Below are positions 35,475 to 43,989 of a stretch of 64,000 bases of DNA, piece by piece. A model generated the notes under the pieces. It worked only from the letters and a program-made list of their open reading frames with translations, ran no database searches and was not told the DNA's origin. The DNA is from PALSA-968 sp964387075 (GTDB lineage Bacteria; Bacteroidota; Bacteroidia; B-17B0; Aurantibacillaceae). Numbering within the stretch: the first letter of the stretch is position 1; every line of letters starts with the position of its first letter. The stretch spans positions 434,001-498,000 of the forward strand of contig CAYLVB010000002.1 of the NCBI GenBank assembly GCA_964387075.1, in the 5' to 3' direction. Both the position numbers and the translations under genes were made by a program.

Positions 35475-36112
35475 TGAAATTGAACTCAGCGTTTGGGTTT
35501 CTTTGGTTCGTTCTTATCCTCTTCTTTGCGGGATTAATGATCTACGTTACCATTCCGTATCTGACCTTTAGACTTGATGTTGATTTCCTGGTTACCAAGC
35601 AAAGTATTATTCACCTCAAACACTGGCGCTACGCTTTTTACCTGCACATTTTAAGCAGTGTTCTTGTTCTGTTAGCGGGTGCTACACAATTCTCAGGTTA
35701 CTTTCTGAGGAATTACCGAAAAGCGCACCGCCTCATTGGCAAAAGCTATGTTCTTATCATCCTGTTGATAAGCGGACCCGGAGCGTTGGTCATGTCTTTT
35801 TACGCAAATGGAACTGTGGTTGCTAAGACCAGTTTTGTTATTCTTTCCTTGCTCTGGGTTTCTTTTACCGCGTTGGCATTTTATTTCGCGCTTAGAAGGA
35901 ATTTCATCGCCCACCGAAAATTCATGATCCGCAGCTACGCGCTCACACTTTCGGCAATTACTTTAAGACTTTACGCTTTGATCATCCCGCACGTTACGCA
36001 CATGGATGGCAGAGATGAGTATTCTCTGATCGCGTGGTCCAGCTGGACGATCAACCTGCTGATAGCTGAGATCCTGATCTATGTAACAAGAAAGAAACCC
36101 GTTATTTCTTAA
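35474..36112 (+). CDS. DUF2306 membrane protein
   Basis: 212 residues with about six membrane spans. Conserved DUF2306 pattern: ATQFSGYFLRNYRKAHRLIGKSYV and NFIAHRKFMIRSYALTLSAI, with His and Arg residues at the membrane faces that could bind haem or quinone (inference). Coupled by one base to the YciI gene. It overlaps the end of the convergent TPR lipoprotein gene by 11 bases. Confidence 0.82.
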   Translation: MKLNSAFGFLWFVLILFFAGLMIYVTIPYLTFRLDVDFLVTKQSIIHLKHWRYAFYLHILSSVLVLLAGATQFSGYFLRNYRKAHRLIGKSYVLIILLISGPGALVMSFYANGTVVAKTSFVILSLLWVSFTALAFYFALRRNFIAHRKFMIRSYALTLSAITLRLYALIIPHVTHMDGRDEYSLIAWSSWTINLLIAEILIYVTRKKPVIS

Positions 36113-37253
36113 CTACGTCGTCCTTATCAGCGCCCACTATCAGTTTCCCATCGGCGCCTATTTTGTATTTTACTTCCTCCACCAGGTCGGCGCCGGTGTA
36201 TTCATTCCCCGCGTAGCCGTTATCCAAAGGATCTTTCTTCCACTTCATTTTCTGCTCTTTGATCGAGATCATGCCGTTGGCTTCTACAGAGCCGGTAGTG
36301 AGCGTTTCCGGTAGCGAATAATAGGCAAATGTTTTTTCGTCCAATGAATTACCGATCGAATCAAACATGACCAGTTTGATCTCAACGGGAGGCAACGTGT
36401 CCGCCATCACGGTAACGCTTTTGTAAAGCACACCATATATGTTATTCTCTGTTTTGAATTTTCCAACCACATAATAGGTATTGCTCACATCGCGCGAGAA
36501 ACGACTGTCTTCCATCCCGCTTACAAAAGCCGCGAAATCGTAATTGATCTGCTCGTGACGATACATGGCCTCAAGATCCTTGATCTCTACGCTGTCCTTT
36601 TCCATGGAAAAAGGCAATTGCAGGTCAGGAGCCGACGCAAGGAAAGATCTGAAGAGCATAGACTTGAGTTTTTCATCATTTTGCAGGTAAGTTACCACAA
36701 CTGCCACAAAACCTCGTTCGGCGCGCAGGTAATCGAAGATGCGGTCGTTCTCGAATCGCTTTTTGTTTATAAAACCATTAGCAAATGCTTCACTGAGACT
36801 GCTGATAGCCCGTGCGCTGTCTTTCTTTAATGCAGACAAACGAGCCTGTGCATAGGAACGGTCGGCATCCGGCATTTCGTACTCGGCCAGAGCGCTGTCG
36901 GCCTTTACAGAATCGCCCATATCGATATAGGCATTCCCGAGGTAGGTGTAGGTTTGATAATCGGGATAGTATAGAATAGATTCCCGGAAGGAAGCCGCCG
37001 CGCCGGCCGCGTCTTTCTTATTCACATAAAAATTGATCCCTTGCATAAAAAGCTGCTTGCCTTTGGTAATTTGGTCGCGGGTGGCTCTTTGCCAGCAAGC
37101 ATAGGAGCTGTCGGAATTGAATATGTATTTTTCCTGGAGGACCTTTTCTACTACTTTTTGAGAAATGCCCATGCCTGAGCCGCTTTGGCGTTTCTCACTA
37201 TTGCATGAGAAAAGAAGGGCAGCGGGAAGTAAGAGGAGGAGTAATTTTTTCAT
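36102..37253 (-). CDS. TPR lipoprotein
   Basis: 383 residues from ATG 37253, which gives a clean lipoprotein signal (MKKLLLLLLPAALLFSCNSE). Residues about 55-160 contain TPR helices (KGKQLFMQGINFYVNKKDAA, YYPDYQTYTYLGNAYIDMGD). The C-terminal half is a beta-rich region of unknown type. On the minus strand TACTTTTA ends 3 bases before the ATG, one mismatch from the leaderless promoter form seen elsewhere. It is divergent from the MacB-type permease gene with only 66 bases between. Confidence 0.78.
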   Translation of the reverse strand: MKKLLLLLLPAALLFSCNSEKRQSGSGMGISQKVVEKVLQEKYIFNSDSSYACWQRATRDQITKGKQLFMQGINFYVNKKDAAGAAASFRESILYYPDYQTYTYLGNAYIDMGDSVKADSALAEYEMPDADRSYAQARLSALKKDSARAISSLSEAFANGFINKKRFENDRIFDYLRAERGFVAVVVTYLQNDEKLKSMLFRSFLASAPDLQLPFSMEKDSVEIKDLEAMYRHEQINYDFAAFVSGMEDSRFSRDVSNTYYVVGKFKTENNIYGVLYKSVTVMADTLPPVEIKLVMFDSIGNSLDEKTFAYYSLPETLTTGSVEANGMISIKEQKMKWKKDPLDNGYAGNEYTGADLVEEVKYKIGADGKLIVGADKDDVVKK

Positions 37254-37308
37254 GATTAAAAGTAGCAAAAATTTACATTGGCGGTATAGGGCGCTTTAAT
37301 ATTACCCG

Positions 37309-37316
37309 TAAATTTG
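37309..37316 (+). promoter_or_regulatory. -7 box placed for a leaderless permease transcript
   Basis: TAAATTTG ends 3 bases before the ATG at 37320, exactly the same arrangement as at feoA. No -33 TTTG is seen. Confidence 0.5.
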
Positions 37317-37319
37317 TGT

Positions 37320-38561
37320 ATGCGCCTGCTATTCTCCGAGAACGTTAAAGTTGCCTTTTCTTCCATCAAGGCCAATGCTTTGCGTACCATCCTCACGGCG
37401 CTCATCATCGCTATCGGCATCTGGGCGCTGGTTGGCATCCTTACAGCCATCGACGCGCTCAAGTTCTCGATCTCTAGTAATTTCGCAGGCATGGGGGCCA
37501 ATACATTTACGGTACGTAATCGCGGCATGAACGTGCATATCGGAAAGAAGGGCAAGAAGGCAAAGGTGTATCCCAGCATTAATTATTACGAGGCAAAAAG
37601 TTTTAAAGAAAAGTTCAAATTCCCTGCAACCGTGGCCATTTCCACCATGGCTACGTGGACGGGCAAATTGCAGTATGGTTCTACCAAGTCAAACCCGAAT
37701 ATCCAGGTGTTTGGTGTGGATGAGAATTATTTGATCACATCGGGGTACGAGTTGGAAAAGGGAAGGAACTTCTCTTCTTTCGAGGTTTTGAACGGAACTC
37801 CGGCTGTTTTAATTGGCAGCGAGATCGTGAGTACCGTAATGAAGACCGAGAAAAATCCCATTGGAAAACAATTACGCATCGGAAGCGCCAAATATACTAT
37901 AGTGGGCATTTTAAAGACCAAGGGAAGCGGGATGGGCTTTGGGGGCGACAAGATCTGTTTGATCCCGATACAAAATTCGCGCACTGCTTTTCCTAAACAG
38001 GACGCCACCTTTACGATCAGTGTATTTGTGCCAAACGTGAACCTTCTCGATGCGGCTATTTCTGAGGCAACCGGTTTGTTCAGGCAAATAAGAGGGGTGG
38101 CGGTTACCGAAGAGGATAATTTCGATATGATGAAATCCGATTCGTTCGCAAATTTGCTTATTGAGAATATGAAAAAAGTGACCATTGGCGCCACGCTCAT
38201 CGGGGTGATCACGCTTATCGGAGCGGCCATTGGCTTGATGAACATCATGCTTGTGTCGGTTACAGAACGTACGCGCGAGATCGGCATCAGAAAATCATTG
38301 GGTGCCACCAGCGAATTGATCCGTAATCAATTCTTAACAGAAGCTGTGGTTATCTGTTTGCTCGGCGGTTTTCTGGGAATTCTTTTGGGTGTGGGCTTAG
38401 GCAACGTACTTTCTCTGCAGCTGGGCGTGGGTTTTTATATGCCCTGGAAATGGGTGATAGGCGCTTCCTTTCTTTGCGTGGCTGTCGGTTTACTTTCCGG
38501 TTTCATTCCGGCAAGCCGCGCTGCTAAACTCGATCCTATAGAAAGTTTGCGATACGAGTAA
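37320..38561 (+). CDS. MacB/FtsX-type ABC transporter permease
   Basis: 413 residues. One N-terminal membrane helix (LRTILTALIIAIGIWALVGI), a large MacB-like periplasmic domain (about 55-280) and three C-terminal helices with the FtsX pattern (ATLIGVITLIGAAIGLMNIM, TERTREIGIRKSLGAT, PASRAAKLDPIESLRYE). Members work with a separate ATPase to move lipoproteins, peptides or drugs; no ATPase gene is adjacent. I chose ATG 37320 rather than TTG 37314, which lies in the -7 box. It ends one base before the stop of the convergent DUF2461 gene. Confidence 0.9.
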   Translation: MRLLFSENVKVAFSSIKANALRTILTALIIAIGIWALVGILTAIDALKFSISSNFAGMGANTFTVRNRGMNVHIGKKGKKAKVYPSINYYEAKSFKEKFKFPATVAISTMATWTGKLQYGSTKSNPNIQVFGVDENYLITSGYELEKGRNFSSFEVLNGTPAVLIGSEIVSTVMKTEKNPIGKQLRIGSAKYTIVGILKTKGSGMGFGGDKICLIPIQNSRTAFPKQDATFTISVFVPNVNLLDAAISEATGLFRQIRGVAVTEEDNFDMMKSDSFANLLIENMKKVTIGATLIGVITLIGAAIGLMNIMLVSVTERTREIGIRKSLGATSELIRNQFLTEAVVICLLGGFLGILLGVGLGNVLSLQLGVGFYMPWKWVIGASFLCVAVGLLSGFIPASRAAKLDPIESLRYE

Positions 38562-39215
38562 TTACTCGATCGCTTTTCTCAGGAAAACAAGTAAAGGATG
38601 CATCGCTTTGAAAACCTCGGCAGCATATTTAGGAAAATCAGCACGCAGCACTTTCTTATCTTCGATCTTGGTATAGGCTAAAAAGTGTTTGAACTTTAAG
38701 ATCTCAATGGCAGGATTATCTTTTTCGTAGCCTTTGGGCGGATTCACCAGTTTTTCTTCATCACTGAGTTTTCCTCCAAAGTGTTTTTTATAGTCCTTAT
38801 GAGAAAGTATTTTTTTAAAGTCTGCGTAATTGTAATCAATTTCCTGTCGGATCGCATTCAGTTTATCGGGTTCCGGCATATAACTTCCTCCTGCCAAAAA
38901 GGTGTTTCCCGGTTCAACATGCAGGTAATAGCCATTCAGCATGGTTTCTTTTCCGGGCATGATGCGCGACCCAAAATTGGTTTTGTATGGAGATTTATCT
39001 TTTGAAAAACGAATATCGCGATTGATCCGGAACAACGTTTTCTTCGCTTCCAATCCCGCTATTTTCTTATCGAATTTACCAACGCGCCCAATGATATCCT
39101 CTACCATCTGCGTGAACTCAGCTTTGGCTTCATCATACTCCTTGCGGTTCTTATCAAACCATTCTTTCTTATTGTTCTTTTTTAACTTCTTTAAAAAGTC
39201 ATAGGTCTTTTTCAT
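38562..39215 (-). CDS. DUF2461 family protein
   Basis: 217 residues, no signal peptide. Family pattern: YDFLKKLKKNNKKEWFDKNR at the start, INRDIRFSKDKSPYKTNFG, and GYYLHVEPGNTFLAGGSYMP. DUF2461 is widespread in Bacteroidota; the function is unknown. A 9-bp tandem repeat tract lies between it and the upstream AI-2E gene. Confidence 0.85.
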   Translation of the reverse strand: MKKTYDFLKKLKKNNKKEWFDKNRKEYDEAKAEFTQMVEDIIGRVGKFDKKIAGLEAKKTLFRINRDIRFSKDKSPYKTNFGSRIMPGKETMLNGYYLHVEPGNTFLAGGSYMPEPDKLNAIRQEIDYNYADFKKILSHKDYKKHFGGKLSDEEKLVNPPKGYEKDNPAIEILKFKHFLAYTKIEDKKVLRADFPKYAAEVFKAMHPLLVFLRKAIE

Positions 39216-39229
39216 GTGCTTAATGTATT

Positions 39230-39257
39230 ATCTGTGAAAATTCGCGAAATCTGTGGC
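39230..39257 (+). repeat. 9-bp tandem repeat tract (ATCTGTGGC type)
   Basis: Three units on the plus strand: ATCTGTGAAA, ATTCGCGAA, ATCTGTGGC. It ends in the same unit as the tracts at 13576-13602 and 13681-13698 and lies in an intergenic gap. Confidence 0.65.
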
Positions 39258-39259
39258 GA

Positions 39260-40354
39260 TTACTCGGGAATGTTCTCCGTCATTTTCTTGAAGAACTTGT
39301 AATTGGCCAGGAACTCTTTTGCCACAATGCGAAGCAAAGTGTAGGTTGGTATCGCCACGATCATTCCCCAAACACCGGCCAGCGCGGCTGCCATTAAAAT
39401 AACGATAAAGATCTCGAGCGGATGCGCTTTTACGCTGCTGCTGTATAAATAAGGCTGAATCAGGAATCCATCTAACATGTTCATACCCAAAAGCACCCAG
39501 AAGATCTTGGAAATGATGGGGCCGATCACAACAAGTTCATTGGTCTGTAAACTACCGGTGATACCCAGCGCGCAGGCAAAAATAAAACTGATGATAGGAC
39601 CCACATACGGAATGACGTTCATCACCCCCGCGAAAACACCAATGAAAAGCGCGTTGGGAACATCAAGGAAATAAAGCAGGCTGCTTACGAGCGTGATCAC
39701 AATGATCACATCGATAAACAGGGCGACAAAATATTTGGTGAGCATGGTTTTAGTCGTGCGCAGGATGTCCTTCATCTCGGCTTCAAACTCAACCGGTGTG
39801 ATCAAAAGCACAGTGCGATAAGCAAGGCGGTTGTCTTTCAATAAAAAGAAAGTGATGAAGCTTACGATCAAAAATCCACCCGCGATGCTGCCAAAACCGG
39901 AAAGGAGTCGGTCAAGCAGGTAACCCGCGTTACTGATATTGGCAAAGGTCGAGAATTGGGTGTACACATTCTTGCTGATCTCTTCTTCGGTACCTACATT
40001 CAATAAAAGCGTCTTTAGTTTGGGGAACTGGTTCAGTACATCGGTGAACACATCGTGGAAATTCAGCCCGGCGATAAATTTTCCCTGGTCGATGATAAGC
40101 GGAATGAACACATAAAAGAAACAGAACAGCACAGAAAGAATGGCGCTTAAGGAAAGCAGGGCGATCAACGCGTCGGGCAAATGTTTGTCTTTGATACGGA
40201 TCCTGTATAGTACTTTAACAAAAGGCTGCGCAACCAGGGCCAGTACCGTGGCCACCAGCATATAGATCACGATCTTGGTAAATACGAAACAAAAGCCGAC
40301 GATGGCCAGTATGGTAAGCACCAGGATGATCTTTGAGCGGTTGGTGGAAAGCAT
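39260..40354 (-). CDS. AI-2E family transporter
   Basis: 364 residues with about eight membrane helices. Family pattern: TVLALVAQPFVKVLYRIR near the start, FITFFLLKDNR in the middle, and GVFAGVMNVIPYVGPIISFI. Relatives include TqsA (autoinducer-2 export) and sodium/proton antiporters, so the substrate is open. It has its own full-consensus promoter just past the YHYH gene, hence is probably separate from the ECF operon. Confidence 0.9.
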   Translation of the reverse strand: MLSTNRSKIILVLTILAIVGFCFVFTKIVIYMLVATVLALVAQPFVKVLYRIRIKDKHLPDALIALLSLSAILSVLFCFFYVFIPLIIDQGKFIAGLNFHDVFTDVLNQFPKLKTLLLNVGTEEEISKNVYTQFSTFANISNAGYLLDRLLSGFGSIAGGFLIVSFITFFLLKDNRLAYRTVLLITPVEFEAEMKDILRTTKTMLTKYFVALFIDVIIVITLVSSLLYFLDVPNALFIGVFAGVMNVIPYVGPIISFIFACALGITGSLQTNELVVIGPIISKIFWVLLGMNMLDGFLIQPYLYSSSVKAHPLEIFIVILMAAALAGVWGMIVAIPTYTLLRIVAKEFLANYKFFKKMTENIPE

Positions 40355-40364
40355 AGTTGAGTAA

Positions 40365-40395
40365 CAAAGGTACTCATCTTTTTAATACCCGCAAA
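40365..40395 (-). promoter_or_regulatory. Consensus promoter of the AI-2E gene
   Basis: On the minus strand: TTTG (40395-40392), 19 bases, TACCTTTG (40372-40365), then 10 bases to the ATG. A full match in both elements. Confidence 0.75.
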
Positions 40396-40419
40396 GTCTT
40401 AAGCTCTTCTCAAAAAACA

Positions 40420-41772
40420 CTATTTGGTCAGAACCACCTTCCTGGTGAGGATCCCGTTTGCGTTAGCTATTCTTACCAGGTAAGTGTCCGCGTACAGGCT
40501 CTGCGTATCAAAATAAGCGATAGTGCCTCCTGCGTTGATGGTTGTCTTAAGCATCAATTTCCCGGCAATGTCGTACAATGCAACCTCGGTGGCACTGCGG
40601 TTAAGTCCGTTGAGCTGGATCGCGATAAGATCTGTTGCCGGGTTGGGGAAAATAGTTGCCGAGAAAGTTGCTTCCCCTTCGTTGATGCCGGAAACAGGAG
40701 CGGTGTAAGTCGTTGTGGTCTCCGTAATGGAAGTTACTTTGCGATTCGCCCAGGTTCCGTAGAAGGTTGGGCCCACAGCGTAAGGATAGTAAGAGTTCCA
40801 GTTTGCATCAACGGTTGTAAAATAACAGTAGGTTCCGTTTGGATACTCAGGTGTTACGCAAAATCTTCCGTTATGATCATCGAGGTAGTCAGAAGCCACG
40901 GGAGTGTTGTACTGGTAATCTTCGCGGAAGTAGCCAAGATAATAAGTAGAGCTGACAGGAGGGCCCGCGGTAACTGTTACGCCTGTAGAGTAAGTGGTGC
41001 GTGTGGTAATATTACGCAACGTGTAACTTGACTTCATGCGCACAATGCCGCCGGTTCCATTCACATTCTTGTAACCGTATGCTCCGTAGATAGGGAAACC
41101 ATCATAAGCATAACCCAACAAAGGCGAGTGCATGGTGCTGTCTATGGCGTACAAACCATCCGCATCGTATAAATTACAAATAGTAGAGACCACGTTCAGA
41201 TCAAGTTTAAAAGCGCTTGGGTTTTGGTGATGATGGTAATTGCCCATAGCAGGGTGTCCTTTCGAACAATCAAATCCGCCCATCTCAGCTTTAATGGCAT
41301 CGCGGTTCCAAACGCCGTCGCCGGTTCCGCCAAGCGGACCACCTTTTAAGCAGCCGCAGGAGTTCGACCAGGAAACTCCATCGCGATAATCAAATAACGC
41401 CACTCCGTTAATGAACACGCCAATGTTGCCCATCGTAGTGTTTGTTGGCGTTCCGGTATTTTGCACAGGGTTCAAGGGAAATTTGAAAATGGCATTTTGG
41501 TTTGAAGCTTGTGAAGGATTTCCATCCAGGAAGGGTCCGGTTGGATAAGCGGGCACGCCTTTGGTTGATACGTAAACGCTGTTAGCTGAATATTGCACGG
41601 TTTGGCAATTCACTAAGATATTATTGGCTATTGGCGTTGAGTTTCCGCTTGTATAATAAGTGCCGGTTGTAGTTGTGTTCTGCAACCAACAGGTAATGGC
41701 GGGACTTAACTGAGCCTGCGCGGCAAAACTGCCGGCAAAAAGAACTGAAAGAAGTAAAAGTTTTTTACGCAT
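40420..41772 (-). CDS. YHYH-domain secreted protein with T9SS sorting domain
   Basis: 450 residues with a signal peptide (LLLLSVLFAGSFAAQAQ). The YHYH-family core is clear: a His-rich stretch MGNYHHHQNPSAFKL, DADGLYAIDSTMHSPLLGYA followed by YDGFPIYGAYGYKN. The named YHYH motif reads YHHH here, still able to bind metal. The tail is a T9SS sorting domain (TIFPNPATDLIAIQL, YLVRIANANGILTRKVVL). YHYH proteins have no established function. It is the last gene of the ECF operon, 24 bases after the peroxidase gene, so it is probably an exported metal-site protein acting at the surface. Confidence 0.87.
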   Translation of the reverse strand: MRKKLLLLSVLFAGSFAAQAQLSPAITCWLQNTTTTGTYYTSGNSTPIANNILVNCQTVQYSANSVYVSTKGVPAYPTGPFLDGNPSQASNQNAIFKFPLNPVQNTGTPTNTTMGNIGVFINGVALFDYRDGVSWSNSCGCLKGGPLGGTGDGVWNRDAIKAEMGGFDCSKGHPAMGNYHHHQNPSAFKLDLNVVSTICNLYDADGLYAIDSTMHSPLLGYAYDGFPIYGAYGYKNVNGTGGIVRMKSSYTLRNITTRTTYSTGVTVTAGPPVSSTYYLGYFREDYQYNTPVASDYLDDHNGRFCVTPEYPNGTYCYFTTVDANWNSYYPYAVGPTFYGTWANRKVTSITETTTTYTAPVSGINEGEATFSATIFPNPATDLIAIQLNGLNRSATEVALYDIAGKLMLKTTINAGGTIAYFDTQSLYADTYLVRIANANGILTRKVVLTK

Positions 41773-41796
41773 AAAGGTGGTTTAATTGTTTTGTCT

Positions 41797-42828
41797 TCAT
41801 TTGACGACAGATGTCTTTAATACTTGCGGGTAGGAGTAAGCTTTATTGAAAAGAAATTTTTTATCGGTCAGCGTAAGCAGAAAAGCGGTCAGGTCCACCT
41901 TTTCGTTAGAACTCAGTGTTATTGGCCTAAGCAATTGATTTGAAAGGGTTTTACTTGGTTTTATACCCTTGGTGTAATGGTTCAAAACATCAGGTAAGCG
42001 TTTAAAGCGGCCGTCGTGCATATAAGGTTGCGAAAACTCAATATTCCTTAAACTTGGAACTTTAAACTTAAGCGAATCCTTTGGGTTCTTGGTAATGGCC
42101 ATGCGGCCCATGTCTTTTAAGGTAGTGTCAACAGGCAGGCCGTTATTTTCAAATTCGCAGTTGGTGAAAAGCGGTTCTTTGTGACAGGAAGAACAGTTCT
42201 TTTTAAAAAGTTCGTAGCCGTTCTTTTCCTGGAAGGTGAATTTGCTTTGTCCATTCATTACACTGTCGTATTTCGAATTGCAGCTAAGGAAAGTGAGCAT
42301 GAACTGCGCGATGGCTTTCAAAGTATTTTGACCTGTTATGAGGCTGTCTTTAAATGCGGCGAGGAATAATTTGGGATAGATCCTGCTTTGCTGAAGCTTA
42401 ACAACCACTTTTTCTATTTTCTCATCCATTTCCTGGGGATTGCTGATAGGAGCGAGGGCCTGCACATCCAGGTGATTCACTGCGCCATCCCACATAAAAT
42501 CTTTTTGCCAGGCCAGGTTTACCAGGGTAGGAGAATTTCTTGTGCCCATCTTGTCTTCTATTCCATGACTCAAAGCGTGATCTACATGCGTGAAGGCGGT
42601 GTATTGCGAATGGCAGCTTGCGCAGGAAATGGTATTGTTGCGTGAAAGAATTGGGTCGTAGAACAAAGCGCGGCCTAGTTCTATTTTTTCTTTTGTTAGC
42701 GGGTTTTTAGCAAAATCGTAATTTGGTTTGGGCCAGTTCCCGGGAGAAGCCGGAATAAGCTCTTCGATCATTTTGAATGCGCTCAAAAGCAGGAAACCGA
42801 TGGTTATGAAAAACAAAAACTTCTTCAT
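41797..42828 (-). CDS. Di-haem cytochrome c peroxidase/MauG family protein (MbnH-like)
   Basis: 343 residues from ATG 42828, which gives a signal or anchor segment (KKFLFFITIGFLLLSAF); a longer frame upstream is rejected because it runs inside the MbnP-like gene. Two c-type haem sites: CASCH (69-73) and CSSCH (212-216). CCP/MauG framework: LGRALFYDPILSRNNTISCA, GTRNSPTLVNLAW and VPSLRNIEFSQPYMHDGRF. The start overlaps the MbnP-like stop by 4 bases (ATGA). MbnH, a member of this family, oxidises a tryptophan of MbnP to kynurenine, so partnership with the neighbour is the best reading; a plain peroxidase is possible. Confidence 0.88.
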   Translation of the reverse strand: MKKFLFFITIGFLLLSAFKMIEELIPASPGNWPKPNYDFAKNPLTKEKIELGRALFYDPILSRNNTISCASCHSQYTAFTHVDHALSHGIEDKMGTRNSPTLVNLAWQKDFMWDGAVNHLDVQALAPISNPQEMDEKIEKVVVKLQQSRIYPKLFLAAFKDSLITGQNTLKAIAQFMLTFLSCNSKYDSVMNGQSKFTFQEKNGYELFKKNCSSCHKEPLFTNCEFENNGLPVDTTLKDMGRMAITKNPKDSLKFKVPSLRNIEFSQPYMHDGRFKRLPDVLNHYTKGIKPSKTLSNQLLRPITLSSNEKVDLTAFLLTLTDKKFLFNKAYSYPQVLKTSVVK

Positions 42829-43490
42829 TGTTTTACGCTGAACATGCTCACAGCTTTCTTGGATAACTGTACCGCTTCTGTGCACGGTGACATAACCTGG
42901 TTCTGTTCGCTTAGCTTGATGTCTGAAAGAAACCTCGCTACATCAGCCTTAATATTTATTTTTCCCGCTTTTACAGGCAATAATATTGTTTGCATGGAAA
43001 AGAAAGGAGTAAGATACCCTCCCAAATGAAATTCAAATGCATGGTTCCTTGTATTACATACATTACTGGCTCCTTCCAGTTTCAAATTGATGTATCCGCT
43101 TTGCCAGGTCCAATACATGCCTTTGGTGGGATCCAGATCTCCACCTAATGCTCCTGAAACATTGGTGGCGCTGTCAATGCCGAGGTTGAATTTTATTTTA
43201 TCGTAAGAAAGCTTACCGGGTGTTTTTAATTTCAGTGAAAGACTTTTCTCATGGGCTGCATCTATCAAATGAAAACCGTTCTTCTCTTTCCAAACCGTCT
43301 TCCCGTTCTTCAGCAATTCAATTCCGGAAACGTAAAACCGAAAGGTCTCGAAATGCACAGAATCTTTCCCGGCTAACGCATGGCCTTTTAAAAGCGCTGC
43401 GCCATTAAAAGAAGGTTGGAATGAAAGTTCCGTTTGACCCAAACCAATAATTGAAATAAAGAGAAAAGATATCAGGAAACGGAAAGTCAT
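42825..43490 (-). CDS. MbnP-like (copper-binding) protein
   Basis: 221 residues with a signal peptide (LISFLFISIIGLGQ). Family features: FNGAALL near the N-terminus, FRFYVSGIELLKNGKTVW, the block KGMYWTWQSGYINLKLEG with Trp127 and Trp129, and FEFHLGGYLTPFFSMQTI. In characterised MbnP a tryptophan is turned into kynurenine by its di-haem partner and copper is bound nearby; which Trp here is the counterpart I infer only. Two cysteines (Cys143 and one near 202) may form a disulfide. It is followed directly by the MbnH-like gene. Confidence 0.83.
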   Translation of the reverse strand: MTFRFLISFLFISIIGLGQTELSFQPSFNGAALLKGHALAGKDSVHFETFRFYVSGIELLKNGKTVWKEKNGFHLIDAAHEKSLSLKLKTPGKLSYDKIKFNLGIDSATNVSGALGGDLDPTKGMYWTWQSGYINLKLEGASNVCNTRNHAFEFHLGGYLTPFFSMQTILLPVKAGKINIKADVARFLSDIKLSEQNQVMSPCTEAVQLSKKAVSMFSVKQ

Positions 43491-43506
43491 TTATTAAAGA
43501 TACGAA

Positions 43507-43986
43507 TTATCGTGGACCCGGCCCTCCTTTAGGCGGTGCCATCATGCGCAGCGCGTCTTGTATGATAAGATCGAACTTCTTTTGTTGGGTAGGATCACAC
43601 ATCCCGCGCACTTTTTGGAAGTGCTCGAAAGTCAATAGCTCGATCTGTTTGGTATAAGCACTCATGCTGTCGGCTATCAAACTAACTTTATTCATATCAA
43701 CCGGCGAAGCGCCCAGCATTTCAAAATACGCTTTATGCAATTTGCCATTCTTTTCATTGATCTCCTGGATGCGCTCATGATTGCTATCGCGCAGTTCTTT
43801 GAACTGTTTTTGCTGTTCTTCGCTCAGCTTCAACTCTTCAGTAAGATATTCTGCAATGCGGGGTGGGCCACCTCCGTGCGGTGGGCGAGGTCCTCCGTTA
43901 CGACCGGTCCACATGAACACTAAGGTTGCGATGTTTACCACGAGCAGAACGATAATCGTAATTTTTAAAAATCTTGTGTTTTCCAT
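43507..43986 (-). CDS. Spy/CnrX-like LTxxQ periplasmic protein
   Basis: 159 residues with an N-terminal membrane anchor (ITIIVLLVVNIATLVFMW), a Gly/Pro/His stretch (GGPRPPHGGGPPR) and a long helical region. Both LTxxQ-type motifs of the CpxP/Spy/CnrX fold can be seen: LKLSEEQQKQF and CDPTQQKKF. Relatives are periplasmic metal sensors that hold an anti-sigma factor (CnrX) or chaperones (Spy). It lies 3 bases after the anti-sigma gene, which favours a sensing role. It ends in a Pro/Gly-rich tail. Confidence 0.8.
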   Translation of the reverse strand: MENTRFLKITIIVLLVVNIATLVFMWTGRNGGPRPPHGGGPPRIAEYLTEELKLSEEQQKQFKELRDSNHERIQEINEKNGKLHKAYFEMLGASPVDMNKVSLIADSMSAYTKQIELLTFEHFQKVRGMCDPTQQKKFDLIIQDALRMMAPPKGGPGPR

Positions 43987-43989
43987 AAT

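Noticed and set aside
37727..38308. 193-codon minus-strand frame opposite the permease gene
   Set aside because: Antisense to the conserved FtsX/MacB domain and without its own recognisable signals.
40357..41031. 224-codon plus-strand frame opposite the YHYH gene
   Set aside because: It is cysteine- and valine-rich with no family sense and is antisense to a clear YHYH/T9SS gene; it also covers the AI-2E promoter.
42829..42885. Longer N-terminus of the di-haem peroxidase (MHRSGTVIQES...)
   Set aside because: It lies wholly inside the MbnP-like gene; the ATG at 42828 gives a normal signal peptide and an ATGA overlap.
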